From: Aquirhabdus sp.
Lineage (GTDB): Bacteria > Pseudomonadota > Gammaproteobacteria > Pseudomonadales > Moraxellaceae
Direction of reading: 5' to 3'
DNA length: 15,199 nucleotides
Assembly (NCBI GenBank): GCA_030150135.1
Contig: JASLGO010000081.1
Span: forward strand, 1 to 15,199
Part shown: positions 7,395-14,996 of the stretch, piece after piece
How the letters are laid out: each line of letters opens with the position of its first letter
How positions within the stretch are numbered: position 1 is the first letter of the stretch
Notes under the pieces: model-generated
The model's input: only the letters and a program-made list of their open reading frames with translations
What the model was told of the DNA's origin: nothing
The model's database searches: none
Made by a program: the position numbers and the translations under genes

Positions 7395-10040
7395 TTACCA
7401 CTCAAATCCTGCCTGTATTTTTGACAATGTATAACTGCTATTAGACTCAGAAACACCTGCGCCTATATTTAAGTGTTCAGTGACCTGATAGCCTGCAGCA
7501 ACTCCAACCGCAGATTGTCCAGCATAATTAGCACCAGCAATACCAATCCACCGATGTCCGACCGCCAAAGTCGGAATTGCTGGAATTGATGCAGCCTGTG
7601 CAATTCCTTGGGCAGCAAACTGACGAACCTGATCCATTTGGTAACCCAGAGTTGATGTTGCGGCATTTAATTGATTGAGGTTAACCGCATCAGTACCTTG
7701 GGTTCCTGCTGCGACATTGGTAATTTGTCGTGCATTACCTGCCGAGCCAACTGAAACCGTATTAGAACGATCTGCTACAGAGTTTGCGCCAAGAGCAACA
7801 GCGTTTGCAGAGGTCACTTGAGAGCCAGAACCTACTGCCACACCTTGTGTAGCAGTAGTACTCACAACAGCTGTATTACCCAATGCAATGGAGCCCGCAT
7901 TGCGTGCTTGTGATGTATTACCGAGCGCGACTGATCCTTGTCCCGCTGCAATGTTGGCATTACCCAGCGCAACTGCGCCGTTTGCTGTGCCTCCAGTTGC
8001 TGTGCCATCTAGTGTTGCAGTGTTATTCGCACCGACTGCAATTGCTCCTGTGCCATTGGCAATATTCGGATCACCAATTGCGACTGCACCATTGCCATTT
8101 GCATGGTTTGAGTTACCAATCGATACGGCTTGACCACCAGTTGCCCTGGCATTGTTGCCAATAGCAACAGAATAGCTACCTGCTGCTTGTGCATTCACAC
8201 CCAGTGCGATTGCATTTGCACCTGATGCATCCCCCCCTAGAATCCCTGCTTTATTTAACCCGCTACTGATTGAAGAAACAGCAGTGTTGGTGGTACTTAA
8301 ACCACTGGAAACATTACCCAACCCAGTCGAAATAGACGATATAACGGTATTCGTTGTGCTCAATCCACTACTGATTGCAGACACTGCAGTGTTGGTGGTA
8401 CTCAAGCCACTAGATACATTGCCTAAGCCTGTCGAAACTGACGATACTGCTGTATTTGTCGTATTGAGACCAGTAGAAATCGCAGAGATTGTTGAAGCTG
8501 AATTAACCACTGTGCCAGATAACGTACTTAAACTGCTAGAGACATTACCTAAACCTGTGGATACAGAAGATACCGCAGTATTTGTAGCACTCAAGCCACT
8601 GGATACATTTCCCAAACCTGTCGAAACTGATGATACTGCTGTATTTGTATTACTTAACCCATTACTGACCGATGATACCGTAGTATTCGTATCACTTAAT
8701 CCGCTAGAGACATTGCCCAAACCTGTAGAGATAGAAGATACAACGGTGTTTGTATTACTTAAATCGCTGCTGATTGAAGATACCGCACTATTGGTATCAC
8801 TTAAACCGCTACTGATTGATGATACAGTCGTATTCGTATCACTTAATCCACTAGATACGCTACTTAGACCTGTAGAGACCGCTGTGACGATTTGGTTGGT
8901 GTTGTAGAGTTGTGAACCATTAATGGCATCTGTACTTGTGGCTGTAACTGTTCCTGCTGCGACGTTTTGGATTTGACGTTCATGTGCGCTTGAACCGATA
9001 GAGACGACTCCATTAGTGTCTGACGTGGCTTGAGCTGTACCGAAACCATAACTACCAATGGTATGCGGCGCAGCGGTGGTGCTGCCTGCACCGAGTGCTA
9101 TATCGTTGGCATTGCTTGCATTAGCGCCTGTTCCAATAGCAATAGCATTGCCACCATTTGCATTTGTACTTATTGAGCCAGAACTACCGATAGCAATATT
9201 TCCATTTGTGCCATTCCCAGCATGGCTTTGCTGACCTACAGCGATATTATTATTACCACCACTATTACCACTGCCACCACCAACAACAAACCCTGGGCTA
9301 CCACAACATTTATCTTGACCACTAGCACCGTTTCCTGCGGATCCCCCCGCTATCGCCAGATTCTGAGATCCGCCAGTACCACCAGTACCACCAATGCCAC
9401 CAGCCGACCCTGTGCCGCCAGTACCACCATTTCCTGCTGTACCACCTCCAAAAACAAAATTTCCAGTACCACCTAAACCACCTGTACCGCCCGTCCCACC
9501 CGAATTACCATTGCCGCCATTACCACCATTTCCTGCTGTACCACCTCCAAAAACAAAATTTCCAGTACGTCCTAAACCACCCGTACCACCCGTACCACTC
9601 GAGTCACCATTACCGCCATTACCGCCATTTCCTGCTGTACCACTTCCAAAAACAAAATTTCCAGTACCACCTAGCCCCCCAGAACCACCACTACCACCCG
9701 AACTTCCGCCGCCACCACTACCAGAGTTTCCCGCACTGCTTCCTGATCCACTTGCGATATTACCACCGTTTGCTTGGGTCACATTCGTTGTCGATGCTCC
9801 GCTCCCTGTACCACCTGTGACGGCGATAGCACTGCCGTCAAATGCTACTACTAAAAGCACCCCAACCATTATTTTGTTTAAGTGACCTATAGATTCTTGT
9901 TGAATATTAGATTCGAAAGTTGTTTTTAAGTTTTTCTGATTACTAGAATGTGTGTTTTTCCCACATGCCTTCGTGATCTCCGACACAGCAACCCATGTAC
10001 GATGAGCCTGATTCCAGATGACTCGGTAGATTTTGTTCAT
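7395..10040 (-). CDS. YadA-type trimeric autotransporter adhesin (type Vc)
   Basis: An 881-residue surface adhesin expected to trimerise and export its own passenger. The N-terminus MNKIYRVIWNQAHRTWVAVS is the extended signal peptide region typical of large autotransporters; the hydrophobic core is at about 54-72. Residues 74-260 are Gly-rich with three 33-residue repeats (123-221). Residues 262-350 hold YadA-head-like strands (GNIAIGSSGS, NAIAIGTGANAS, DIALGAGS), then a neck ERQIQNVAAGTVTATSTDAI (354-373). A Ser/Thr-rich coiled-coil stalk of heptads (about 385-596) follows, then a second, larger head (605-765) with 14-15-residue repeats such as GSVALGNTSQ, a second neck ARQITNVAAGTQGTDAVNLN, and the YadA anchor (about 793-881) ending AGFEW. 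The start has GGGGA ten bases upstream. It is transcribed alone. A Cys-Cys pair at 245-246 is odd. Receptor specificity cannot be read from sequence. Confidence 0.95.
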   Translation of the reverse strand: MNKIYRVIWNQAHRTWVAVSEITKACGKNTHSSNQKNLKTTFESNIQQESIGHLNKIMVGVLLVVAFDGSAIAVTGGTGSGASTTNVTQANGGNIASGSGSSAGNSGSGGGGSSGGSGGSGGLGGTGNFVFGSGTAGNGGNGGNGDSSGTGGTGGLGRTGNFVFGGGTAGNGGNGGNGNSGGTGGTGGLGGTGNFVFGGGTAGNGGTGGTGSAGGIGGTGGTGGSQNLAIAGGSAGNGASGQDKCCGSPGFVVGGGSGNSGGNNNIAVGQQSHAGNGTNGNIAIGSSGSISTNANGGNAIAIGTGANASNANDIALGAGSTTAAPHTIGSYGFGTAQATSDTNGVVSIGSSAHERQIQNVAAGTVTATSTDAINGSQLYNTNQIVTAVSTGLSSVSSGLSDTNTTVSSISSGLSDTNSAVSSISSDLSNTNTVVSSISTGLGNVSSGLSDTNTTVSSVSNGLSNTNTAVSSVSTGLGNVSSGLSATNTAVSSVSTGLGNVSSSLSTLSGTVVNSASTISAISTGLNTTNTAVSSVSTGLGNVSSGLSTTNTAVSAISSGLSTTNTVISSISTGLGNVSSGLSTTNTAVSSISSGLNKAGILGGDASGANAIALGVNAQAAGSYSVAIGNNARATGGQAVSIGNSNHANGNGAVAIGDPNIANGTGAIAVGANNTATLDGTATGGTANGAVALGNANIAAGQGSVALGNTSQARNAGSIALGNTAVVSTTATQGVAVGSGSQVTSANAVALGANSVADRSNTVSVGSAGNARQITNVAAGTQGTDAVNLNQLNAATSTLGYQMDQVRQFAAQGIAQAASIPAIPTLAVGHRWIGIAGANYAGQSAVGVAAGYQVTEHLNIGAGVSESNSSYTLSKIQAGFEW
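8253..8888 (-). repeat. Stalk-encoding repeats of the adhesin
   Basis: The stalk is built from heptads that often form 21-residue (63-base) units of the type VSSVSTGLGNVSSGLSTTNT, interspersed with 14-residue (42-base) units of the type GLSDTNTTVSSISS. Val, Ile or Leu at a/d positions alternate with polar layers. Unit copies are similar in DNA as well as protein, so slippage or recombination could change stalk length in steps of 42 or 63 bases without breaking the frame. Confidence 0.8.
9378..9674 (-). repeat. Three 99-bp tandem repeats encoding a Gly-rich domain
   Basis: Residues 123-155, 156-188 and 189-221 are three 33-residue units starting LG(G/R)TGNFVFG, followed by SGTAG or GGTAG and then GGX triplets. 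A degenerate fourth unit (SQNLAIAGGSAGNG) follows. The DNA copies are nearly identical over long stretches, such as the part encoding GTGNFVFGGGTAG. The 99-base unit keeps frame on gain or loss. Confidence 0.85.
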
Positions 10041-10062
10041 GATTTTGTATTCCCCGTATTAA
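10038..10062 (-). promoter_or_regulatory. Leader / ribosome-binding region of the adhesin gene with shared GGGGAAT motif
   Basis: On the minus strand TTAATACGGGGAATACAAAA leads into TC and ATG. Aligned with the barrel-gene leader it differs by two one-base gaps, one G/A change and one extra C. The GGGGA ten bases before ATG is the only ribosome-binding candidate. Confidence 0.5.
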
Positions 10063-10142
10063 CCCACTGAATGTAATTATTTGCGCCTGCTTAAGAAACC
10101 GTTCTGATCGCGGTCTGATTCATTAGGCGTCGAAACATCCAA

Positions 10143-10160
10143 TGTAGTTATGCAACTACA
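10143..10160. promoter_or_regulatory. Perfect inverted repeat upstream of the adhesin gene (possible operator)
   Basis: TGTAGTT (10143-10149) and AACTACA (10154-10160) are perfect 7-base inverted arms around ATGC, 103 bases before the adhesin start. It has no U-tract and lies in the adhesin's upstream region, so an operator or leader hairpin is more likely than a terminator. Its TGTA...TACA outline recalls the repeat at 2401-2419, but the spacing differs. Confidence 0.4.
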
Positions 10161-10239
10161 CAGAGTAAATACCTGAAAACTGGTAATCTGTAGGGATAAT
10201 AAGAAATACGATGAGTCTAAAATACGAACTAAAAAAACG

Positions 10240-10276
10240 AAAAAGCCACTTAACAACTTAATGTTAAATGGCTTTT
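10240..10276 (-). terminator. Terminator of tRNA-Val
   Basis: On the minus strand arms of 15 bases (one mismatch) enclose a 6-base loop and end in TTTTT. It begins 24 bases past the tRNA 3' end. It is a near copy (35 of 37) of the terminator at 3496-3532, in inverted orientation. Confidence 0.85.
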
Positions 10277-10300
10277 CATTTAGGCATTTTCTACCAAATT

Positions 10301-10377
10301 TGGTAGGCGTAACTAGACTCGAACTAGCGACCCCCACCATGTCAAGGTGGTGCTCTAACCAACTGAGCTATACGCCT
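10301..10377 (-). tRNA. tRNA-Val (anticodon GAC)
   Basis: A 77-base cloverleaf including an encoded CCA. The acceptor stem AGGCGTA pairs with TACGCCT, followed by discriminator A and CCA. The D-arm is GCTC AGTTGGTTA GAGC, the anticodon stem CCACC/GGTGG with loop TTGACAT gives anticodon GAC, and the T-arm GCTAG-TTCGAGT-CTAGT has one G-T pair. It decodes GUC (and GUU by wobble) valine codons. It has its own promoter and terminator, 114 bases after the end of tgpA on the same strand. Confidence 0.97.
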
Positions 10378-10390
10378 GTTCTGGAGCGAG

Positions 10391-10419
10391 ATTTTAGGCA
10401 AGTTTAACGCCGTGCGCAA
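10391..10419 (-). promoter_or_regulatory. Promoter of tRNA-Val
   Basis: On the minus strand TTGCGC (10414-10419) and TAAAAT (10391-10396) are separated by exactly 17 bases. The -10 ends 13 bases before the tRNA 5' end, the short leader usual for tRNA genes. Confidence 0.75.
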
Positions 10420-10491
10420 TAGATAATTAAATTATTTACACTCTCACTCTATCGAATGGTAATTTTTTAAACACTGGTGATGACTTATCAA

Positions 10492-12600
10492 TCATTTCCG
10501 ATGAATATGCCACCCTTTCACCATTCGCCAAAGTGCTTTCTGCGCAACTTTCACATCACCTCCATCATTTGCATATCGTGCCTGACTATAAAGTTCCGCA
10601 AGCGTCTTTGATTGCGCTTGATAACGAGGAATACGCTCAAGGCGAGCAAGCCAATGTAATACTCCCTCGTTTAGCTCTCGTGCTAAATTTTGTTTTTCTA
10701 AACGTTTAGATAATCGAATGAGAGGCGCATCCAAAGGATGCCAAACAGGTCTGCGGCGCCACCACATTATCCCAACCACAGCGACCAGCACAGTGGCAAA
10801 CGCACAAAACATAATCCAGACTTGCATTATCTGCGAACGGAAGCCAAACATCTTAAATAAGAAGTTTTCTTGATTCTGTTGATCGAAGCCAACAACCTTC
10901 TGTTGCCATTCATATTTGGCATAATCTACCCACGCTCTCATCCGCCCAAGCATGCGGAACTGGTTATATCGCAAACTACCTGCCAAACCATTACCAAACA
11001 TTGTAGGATCTTGAGCAGTCAGTGCATCCATCCCTTCCCTCACTCGCGCTGGCGCAACCATTGCCGTAGGATCAAACCGTACCCAACCACGCCCAGCCAG
11101 CCAGATCTCACTCCACGCATGTGCATCCATTTGTCTAATTTCTAGCGACTTACCATCACGTCCAAGCTGACCGCCTTGGTAACCGACGACAACACGCGCT
11201 GGCACGCCAGCAGCACGCATTAGAAAAGTAAAGGACGATGCATAATGCTCGCAGAAACCCTGTTTGGTACTAAATAAAAACTGATCAATCCGATCACCAT
11301 CTAACTTTGGCGGTTTCAAGGTATAGATAAAATGCTCATGCTGATACCACGACATCACGGCATTGGCATACGCTTCGGGATTGTGTTGTACTTGTGCAAA
11401 AAGCTGCGTTGCAAATGCGCGGGCTTTTGGATTTGTTCCGCTTGGTAACTTCAATGTATCTTGAGCTAACCAATCAGGTAATTCCGCATCAATCTTGTTA
11501 GCATCAAACTGATACACCTGAAACGTCGTTTGAAATGCAATATCATCATGGGCTCGCAAGATGTATTCACGCGTCAAGCCCGCTTGAGCATCCACACTAA
11601 ATGGCAAATTCAGTGCAAATAACCACGGCTGTTGTGTTGGCTCCATGATTAGCTGATATTGCTTAGGTTCTTTTTTAACTAAATCAATACCCTGAATCGC
11701 CCACAGAGGAATAGGCGCTGCCCCCATTGCAATCATTTTTAATCGTGGGTCTGAAGTTGGTCGCCAAGTCCGTCCATCAAAAGTCCCTAAAACCAAGCCA
11801 CGCCAATACAATTCAGATCTCGATGGAATCTGACCATCAGCAAAAACCGCACGAAACGCCAACTCACTGGACTGACTCAGATCAGCAATATCACCAGGCG
11901 ACATCGAATCACTAATACCCGTTTGTGAGCGCCCTTGATCAAGATGAAGCGTCCAAAGCGGTGGCATACGAGGAAAAAATATAAATAAAATAACCATTAA
12001 TGGAACAGCTTGCATCATGATCAATGCCAGAACCCTACCACTTCGGTAGTTCATTAAACGTTGACTCTGTTCAACAACATTTTCTTGAACAAAGGATTCC
12101 TGCTGAGACTCTAGCTGTTCATGACTCGGCGTATTTTGTTTAGCCATCGCAAATAAAATAGCCAGCGTCGTACAAGTCGCCCAAATCGCTGTCATTAAAT
12201 CCTGATCAAACAAAAACTGAGCGGCTGTAATAAATAAATCGAACGTCAGCACAACATAGATATCCCGCCAAGCATTCACCTCAAAAAGCTTGCCCAGCAA
12301 ACAGATCATCAAAAAAGCCGTTCCTGCATCTACACCCACAAACGTATGATAAGACTGAAAAATGCCAAACATCCCGCCTAGAAATACAACACCTTGTACG
12401 ATCTTTTGACGTAGATTTTGTTGGTTTGGCTTCGTTATGCCAAAGACTCTTTGATGAACCCATGTTAATTGTGACAACACCACAAAAATCGACAAGACTG
12501 TAAGCCAAGACGGCAAATGCCCGACATGCGGTAAAACAACCATGAGCTGCGTCAGCATCAATGCATTACGCGCTGACAAATGCATAGATAAACGCATCAC
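10492..12600 (-). CDS. TgpA-type membrane transglutaminase-like protein (DUF3488 + transglutaminase core)
   Basis: A 702-residue inner-membrane protein, last gene of a three-gene operon. The N-terminal 210 residues hold about six membrane segments (DUF3488 type). A large periplasmic region follows with a transglutaminase-like core containing an intact Cys-His-Asp triad: Cys450 in KQGFCEHYASSF, His494 in QMDAHAWSEIW and Asp510 in GWVRFDPTA. A final membrane helix is at about 591-613, followed by a basic cytoplasmic tail. The family is named after Pseudomonas aeruginosa TgpA, reported as a periplasmic-facing transglutaminase important for viability; the natural substrate is not established. Its ATG overlaps the DUF58 stop by four bases (ATGA), indicating translational coupling. 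No clear terminator follows before the tRNA-Val gene. Confidence 0.9.
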   Translation of the reverse strand: MMRLSMHLSARNALMLTQLMVVLPHVGHLPSWLTVLSIFVVLSQLTWVHQRVFGITKPNQQNLRQKIVQGVVFLGGMFGIFQSYHTFVGVDAGTAFLMICLLGKLFEVNAWRDIYVVLTFDLFITAAQFLFDQDLMTAIWATCTTLAILFAMAKQNTPSHEQLESQQESFVQENVVEQSQRLMNYRSGRVLALIMMQAVPLMVILFIFFPRMPPLWTLHLDQGRSQTGISDSMSPGDIADLSQSSELAFRAVFADGQIPSRSELYWRGLVLGTFDGRTWRPTSDPRLKMIAMGAAPIPLWAIQGIDLVKKEPKQYQLIMEPTQQPWLFALNLPFSVDAQAGLTREYILRAHDDIAFQTTFQVYQFDANKIDAELPDWLAQDTLKLPSGTNPKARAFATQLFAQVQHNPEAYANAVMSWYQHEHFIYTLKPPKLDGDRIDQFLFSTKQGFCEHYASSFTFLMRAAGVPARVVVGYQGGQLGRDGKSLEIRQMDAHAWSEIWLAGRGWVRFDPTAMVAPARVREGMDALTAQDPTMFGNGLAGSLRYNQFRMLGRMRAWVDYAKYEWQQKVVGFDQQNQENFLFKMFGFRSQIMQVWIMFCAFATVLVAVVGIMWWRRRPVWHPLDAPLIRLSKRLEKQNLARELNEGVLHWLARLERIPRYQAQSKTLAELYSQARYANDGGDVKVAQKALWRMVKGWHIHRK

Positions 12601-13562
12601 TCCACCTCCGCCAACAAACGCAATGCCGCTTTTTGGTGAAGGAGTCCTTGTCCTACGGGTAATGATTGATGACGTACTTTTAATTCAAATGAAACCTGCT
12701 CCTCAGTCAAACGTTTCACCCAATATGCTAACTGCGATAAGCGCAGCTCATGAGAACCATGCATTGCATTATAATCGAGTAATTGTTCGCGCCCGCACGG
12801 ATCTGAAAAACGTTTCGTCAAAGTCCCTTGCCCTCGCGCCAAATGCGCCCACGACACATGCGCCAACGACTCCCCCTCAATAAAAGTTCGCAAGTCATCA
12901 AACTCATCTTGACCCGCAACACGTAAGACGGACTCATCGTCATCATTGCTAAGCGTCCTTTGTCCATTGAGGATACCTTCTATGGGCAAAGGCGATACCC
13001 ATGCAGGCTCACTAAATCGCACATACGTCCAAGCACGCAATATACCCAATGGATAAACCGTCGAGATCTTAAGTCGTGGTGGTAAAAACTTACCTCGTGT
13101 TGGTGTTTTTAACTGAACGGTCATCAGCGTTGCACGATCTAATACGGGAAGAATATGAACTTGATCGTCCCATTCCAGCTTGATCTGACAAGCAATCTGC
13201 CGACCTTTAGGCGTCATTCTGATTCGATAGTGAGTATATGCTCCAGCCTCACTGTCTGATGCATCAATCGCTTCAAGCAATAAACCTGATAAATTATTAA
13301 AAGTATGATGCAAAACAACGACCAGCACACTGCCAAGAAAAAAACATAAGCCCAGCACCAGATTATTGGCATAATTGATCCCAGCAATAAAAATAGCCAG
13401 CATCATCAATGCATATAATCCACCTTCCCGACTTAAAAAGATAAAAACTTGTCGTTGTGTCAGGCGCACTTGTTTAACTGGAGGCAAACGTCGATTCTGC
13501 CAATCTCGGATTCTTTTTTGAAACGGTTTTTGCAACCAATCTTGGAATGTTTGAGTAGTCAT
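12597..13562 (-). CDS. DUF58 domain protein, membrane-anchored
   Basis: A 321-residue protein, middle gene of the moxR-DUF58-tgpA operon. Two hydrophobic segments at about residues 48-64 and 68-86 anchor it, with a basic N-terminus before them. The DUF58 signature lies near residues 215-255: DEFDDLRTFIEGESLAHVSW then AHLARGQGTLTKRF, matching the family pattern of a Gly-Glu/Asp-Ser loop followed by a His-x-x-Trp/AR segment. DUF58 proteins have a vWA-like fold in part and are almost always encoded beside MoxR ATPases, which are thought to act on them as chaperone-like partners; the exact role is unknown. It starts 63 bases after moxR ends and its stop overlaps the tgpA start by four bases. Confidence 0.88.
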   Translation of the reverse strand: MTTQTFQDWLQKPFQKRIRDWQNRRLPPVKQVRLTQRQVFIFLSREGGLYALMMLAIFIAGINYANNLVLGLCFFLGSVLVVVLHHTFNNLSGLLLEAIDASDSEAGAYTHYRIRMTPKGRQIACQIKLEWDDQVHILPVLDRATLMTVQLKTPTRGKFLPPRLKISTVYPLGILRAWTYVRFSEPAWVSPLPIEGILNGQRTLSNDDDESVLRVAGQDEFDDLRTFIEGESLAHVSWAHLARGQGTLTKRFSDPCGREQLLDYNAMHGSHELRLSQLAYWVKRLTEEQVSFELKVRHQSLPVGQGLLHQKAALRLLAEVE

Positions 13563-13625
13563 CAGAAATCCGTTTACTTGATTGACTTAAATTTAATTCG
13601 TGGACAATGAATTCATAGATGACAA

Positions 13626-14621
13626 TCAAACCACGACAGCAACTTGCTTTAAAACCTGCTGTGCAGGTGATGTTCCATCGACTAATCCGCCTAAACGATG
13701 ATCAGCAACCGCAGCAAAAACAGCTTGAATATCCTCTGGAACCACATAACTACGCCCCGCTACAAACGCATAGGCTTGCGCTGCACGTTTCAAAGCCAGA
13801 ACTCCACGAGTAGACAATCCGACATGCTGACGAGACTCACGTGTTTTTGCCACTAAACGCTGAAGATAATCCAGCACAGGAGATGCAAGATGAACTTGAT
13901 GCAAGCTCGCTTGCCACTCAAGCAATGTAGTTTGATCAAGTAACGGTTGCATTTGAGCCAGCATTTGTCTGCGATCCAATCCAAGCAACAAATCCCGTTC
14001 AGCTTGCTCAGAGGGATAACCCAAAGACAAACACATTAAAAAACGATCCAGTTGCGACTCAGGCAGCGGATATGTCCCCGCTTGTTGAAAAGGATTCTGT
14101 GTCGCAATGACAAAAAACGGCTCAGGCAAAGCACGCGTTTGACCATCTTGAGAAACTTGGCGTTCTTCCATCGCTTCGAGCAGCGCACTTTGCGTTTTAG
14201 GGCTTGTACGATTGATCTCATCCGCCAATAACACTTGGGTAAATACTGGCCCTGCGCGAAATTCAAAATTTTGTTTTTCTGGATTAAAAATGGAAAAACC
14301 CAAAATATCAGACGGCAACATATCGCTGGTAAATTGGACACGACGATAAGTCAGCCCCAACCCACGTGCCAAACTTTCAGCGAGCGTGGTTTTGCCCATT
14401 CCTGGTAAATCCTGCAACAACAAATGCCCACCTGCCAATAGACACGTCAAAGACAATTTAATCTGTTCAGGTTTATCTAAAATAATGTGGCGTAAAGCAA
14501 CTAATGTTGCTTCAATTCTTGGATGTGCAGTTTGTAGTAATGTATTCACTACAGCAACATCAGAACGCGATGACTGTGATTCGGAAGATGTTGAAAATAA
14601 ATTGCTTGGACTTAATGTCAC
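13626..14621 (-). CDS. MoxR-family AAA+ ATPase
   Basis: A 331-residue cytoplasmic AAA+ ATPase, first gene of the operon. It has Walker A LPGMGKTTL at about residues 72-80, Walker B VLLADEIN at 130-137 followed by RTSPKTQSALLEAMEE, sensor 1 IATQNPFQQAGTYPLPESQL at 172-191 with the arginine-finger-like DRF, and sensor 2 GLSTRGVLALKRAAQAY near the C-terminal lid. These are the MoxR (RavA-like branch) hallmarks; such ATPases are believed to remodel or activate DUF58/vWA partners using ATP. The start is GTG at 14619-14621, with AGGA ten bases upstream and no in-frame ATG nearby. A weak promoter candidate on the minus strand is TTGTAT (14685-14690) and TAGACT (14663-14668), 16 bases apart. Confidence 0.93.
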   Translation of the reverse strand: MTLSPSNLFSTSSESQSSRSDVAVVNTLLQTAHPRIEATLVALRHIILDKPEQIKLSLTCLLAGGHLLLQDLPGMGKTTLAESLARGLGLTYRRVQFTSDMLPSDILGFSIFNPEKQNFEFRAGPVFTQVLLADEINRTSPKTQSALLEAMEERQVSQDGQTRALPEPFFVIATQNPFQQAGTYPLPESQLDRFLMCLSLGYPSEQAERDLLLGLDRRQMLAQMQPLLDQTTLLEWQASLHQVHLASPVLDYLQRLVAKTRESRQHVGLSTRGVLALKRAAQAYAFVAGRSYVVPEDIQAVFAAVADHRLGGLVDGTSPAQQVLKQVAVVV

Positions 14622-14774
14622 GACGTAAACATCCTGATTGTTTTGACAAATACATGTGCTTTAGTCTAACTGAAAAACACATTCATACAACACAAAGAAT
14701 GCTTATCTCCTTCCCCATAAGGGCATAGGTATCTACACATCTTCTGAGGTTTATTTATCGTATGCCTGTAAAAT

Positions 14775-14919
14775 CCATCCCGACCTTCCTTTTCTAAAGG
14801 AAGGAGCTTTTACCCCTCTTTAGAAAAAGAGGGGTAAGGGGAGATTTGAAAGCATCTGCAAAGTCAAACTATTAAAATTTGTGTAGATGCCCACGCCTTC
14901 AAGAGGAAGGTCGGGATGG
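14775..14919. repeat. 145-base palindromic element with 16-base terminal inverted repeats
   Basis: CCATCCCGACCTTCCT at 14775-14790 is the exact reverse complement of AGGAAGGTCGGGATGG at 14904-14919. Inside are two further perfect hairpins: CCTTCCTTT/AAAGGAAGG (14784-14804) and TACCCCTCTTT/AAAGAGGGGTA (14811-14836), plus GCATCT/AGATGC (14852-14857 and 14885-14890). The layout resembles a degenerate miniature inverted-repeat or intergenic palindromic repeat. I see no coding capacity and no clear target-site duplication. Confidence 0.6.
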
Positions 14920-14958
14920 GGATGGTTTTCAGTTAAAATCAAAAGCCCCTCTTCTAAA

Positions 14959-14979
14959 TCTTCCCCCTAATGGGGAAGA
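14959..14979. repeat. Short GC-rich palindrome
   Basis: TCTTCCCC (14959-14966) and GGGGAAGA (14972-14979) form perfect 8-base arms around CTAAT. A similar but imperfect string (CCTTCCCCATAAGGGCATAGG) occurs near 14708-14728, suggesting members of one repeat family on both sides of the 145-base element. Confidence 0.5.
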
Positions 14980-14996
14980 CTTCAAAGCACACACAT

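Noticed and set aside
8284..8907. 207-codon open frame on the + strand, antisense to the adhesin stalk
   Set aside because: Its repetitive Leu/Pro/Asp/Thr sequence is the reverse complement of the stalk repeats. Stop codons are absent only because the repeat lacks them, and there is no independent start context.
8253..9674. CRISPR-like repeated sequence
   Set aside because: The repeats are in frame inside a protein gene, encode heptads or Gly-rich units and lack unique spacers of constant length.
9378..9674. PE_PGRS-like segment as evidence of mycobacterial origin
   Set aside because: Base composition, the extended signal peptide and the YadA anchor are Gram-negative. The likeness is low-complexity convergence.
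9394..9885. 163-codon proline-rich open frame on the + strand
   Set aside because: PVPPVPP-type sequence is simply the antisense of GGT/GGN glycine codons in the adhesin repeat domain.
10077..10340. 87-codon minus-strand open frame
   Set aside because: It runs through part of tRNA-Val and its terminator, so it is a chance frame.
10301..10377. tRNA-Val as an integration site for a genomic island
   Set aside because: No integrase gene, no direct repeat of the tRNA 3' end within the window and no phage genes.
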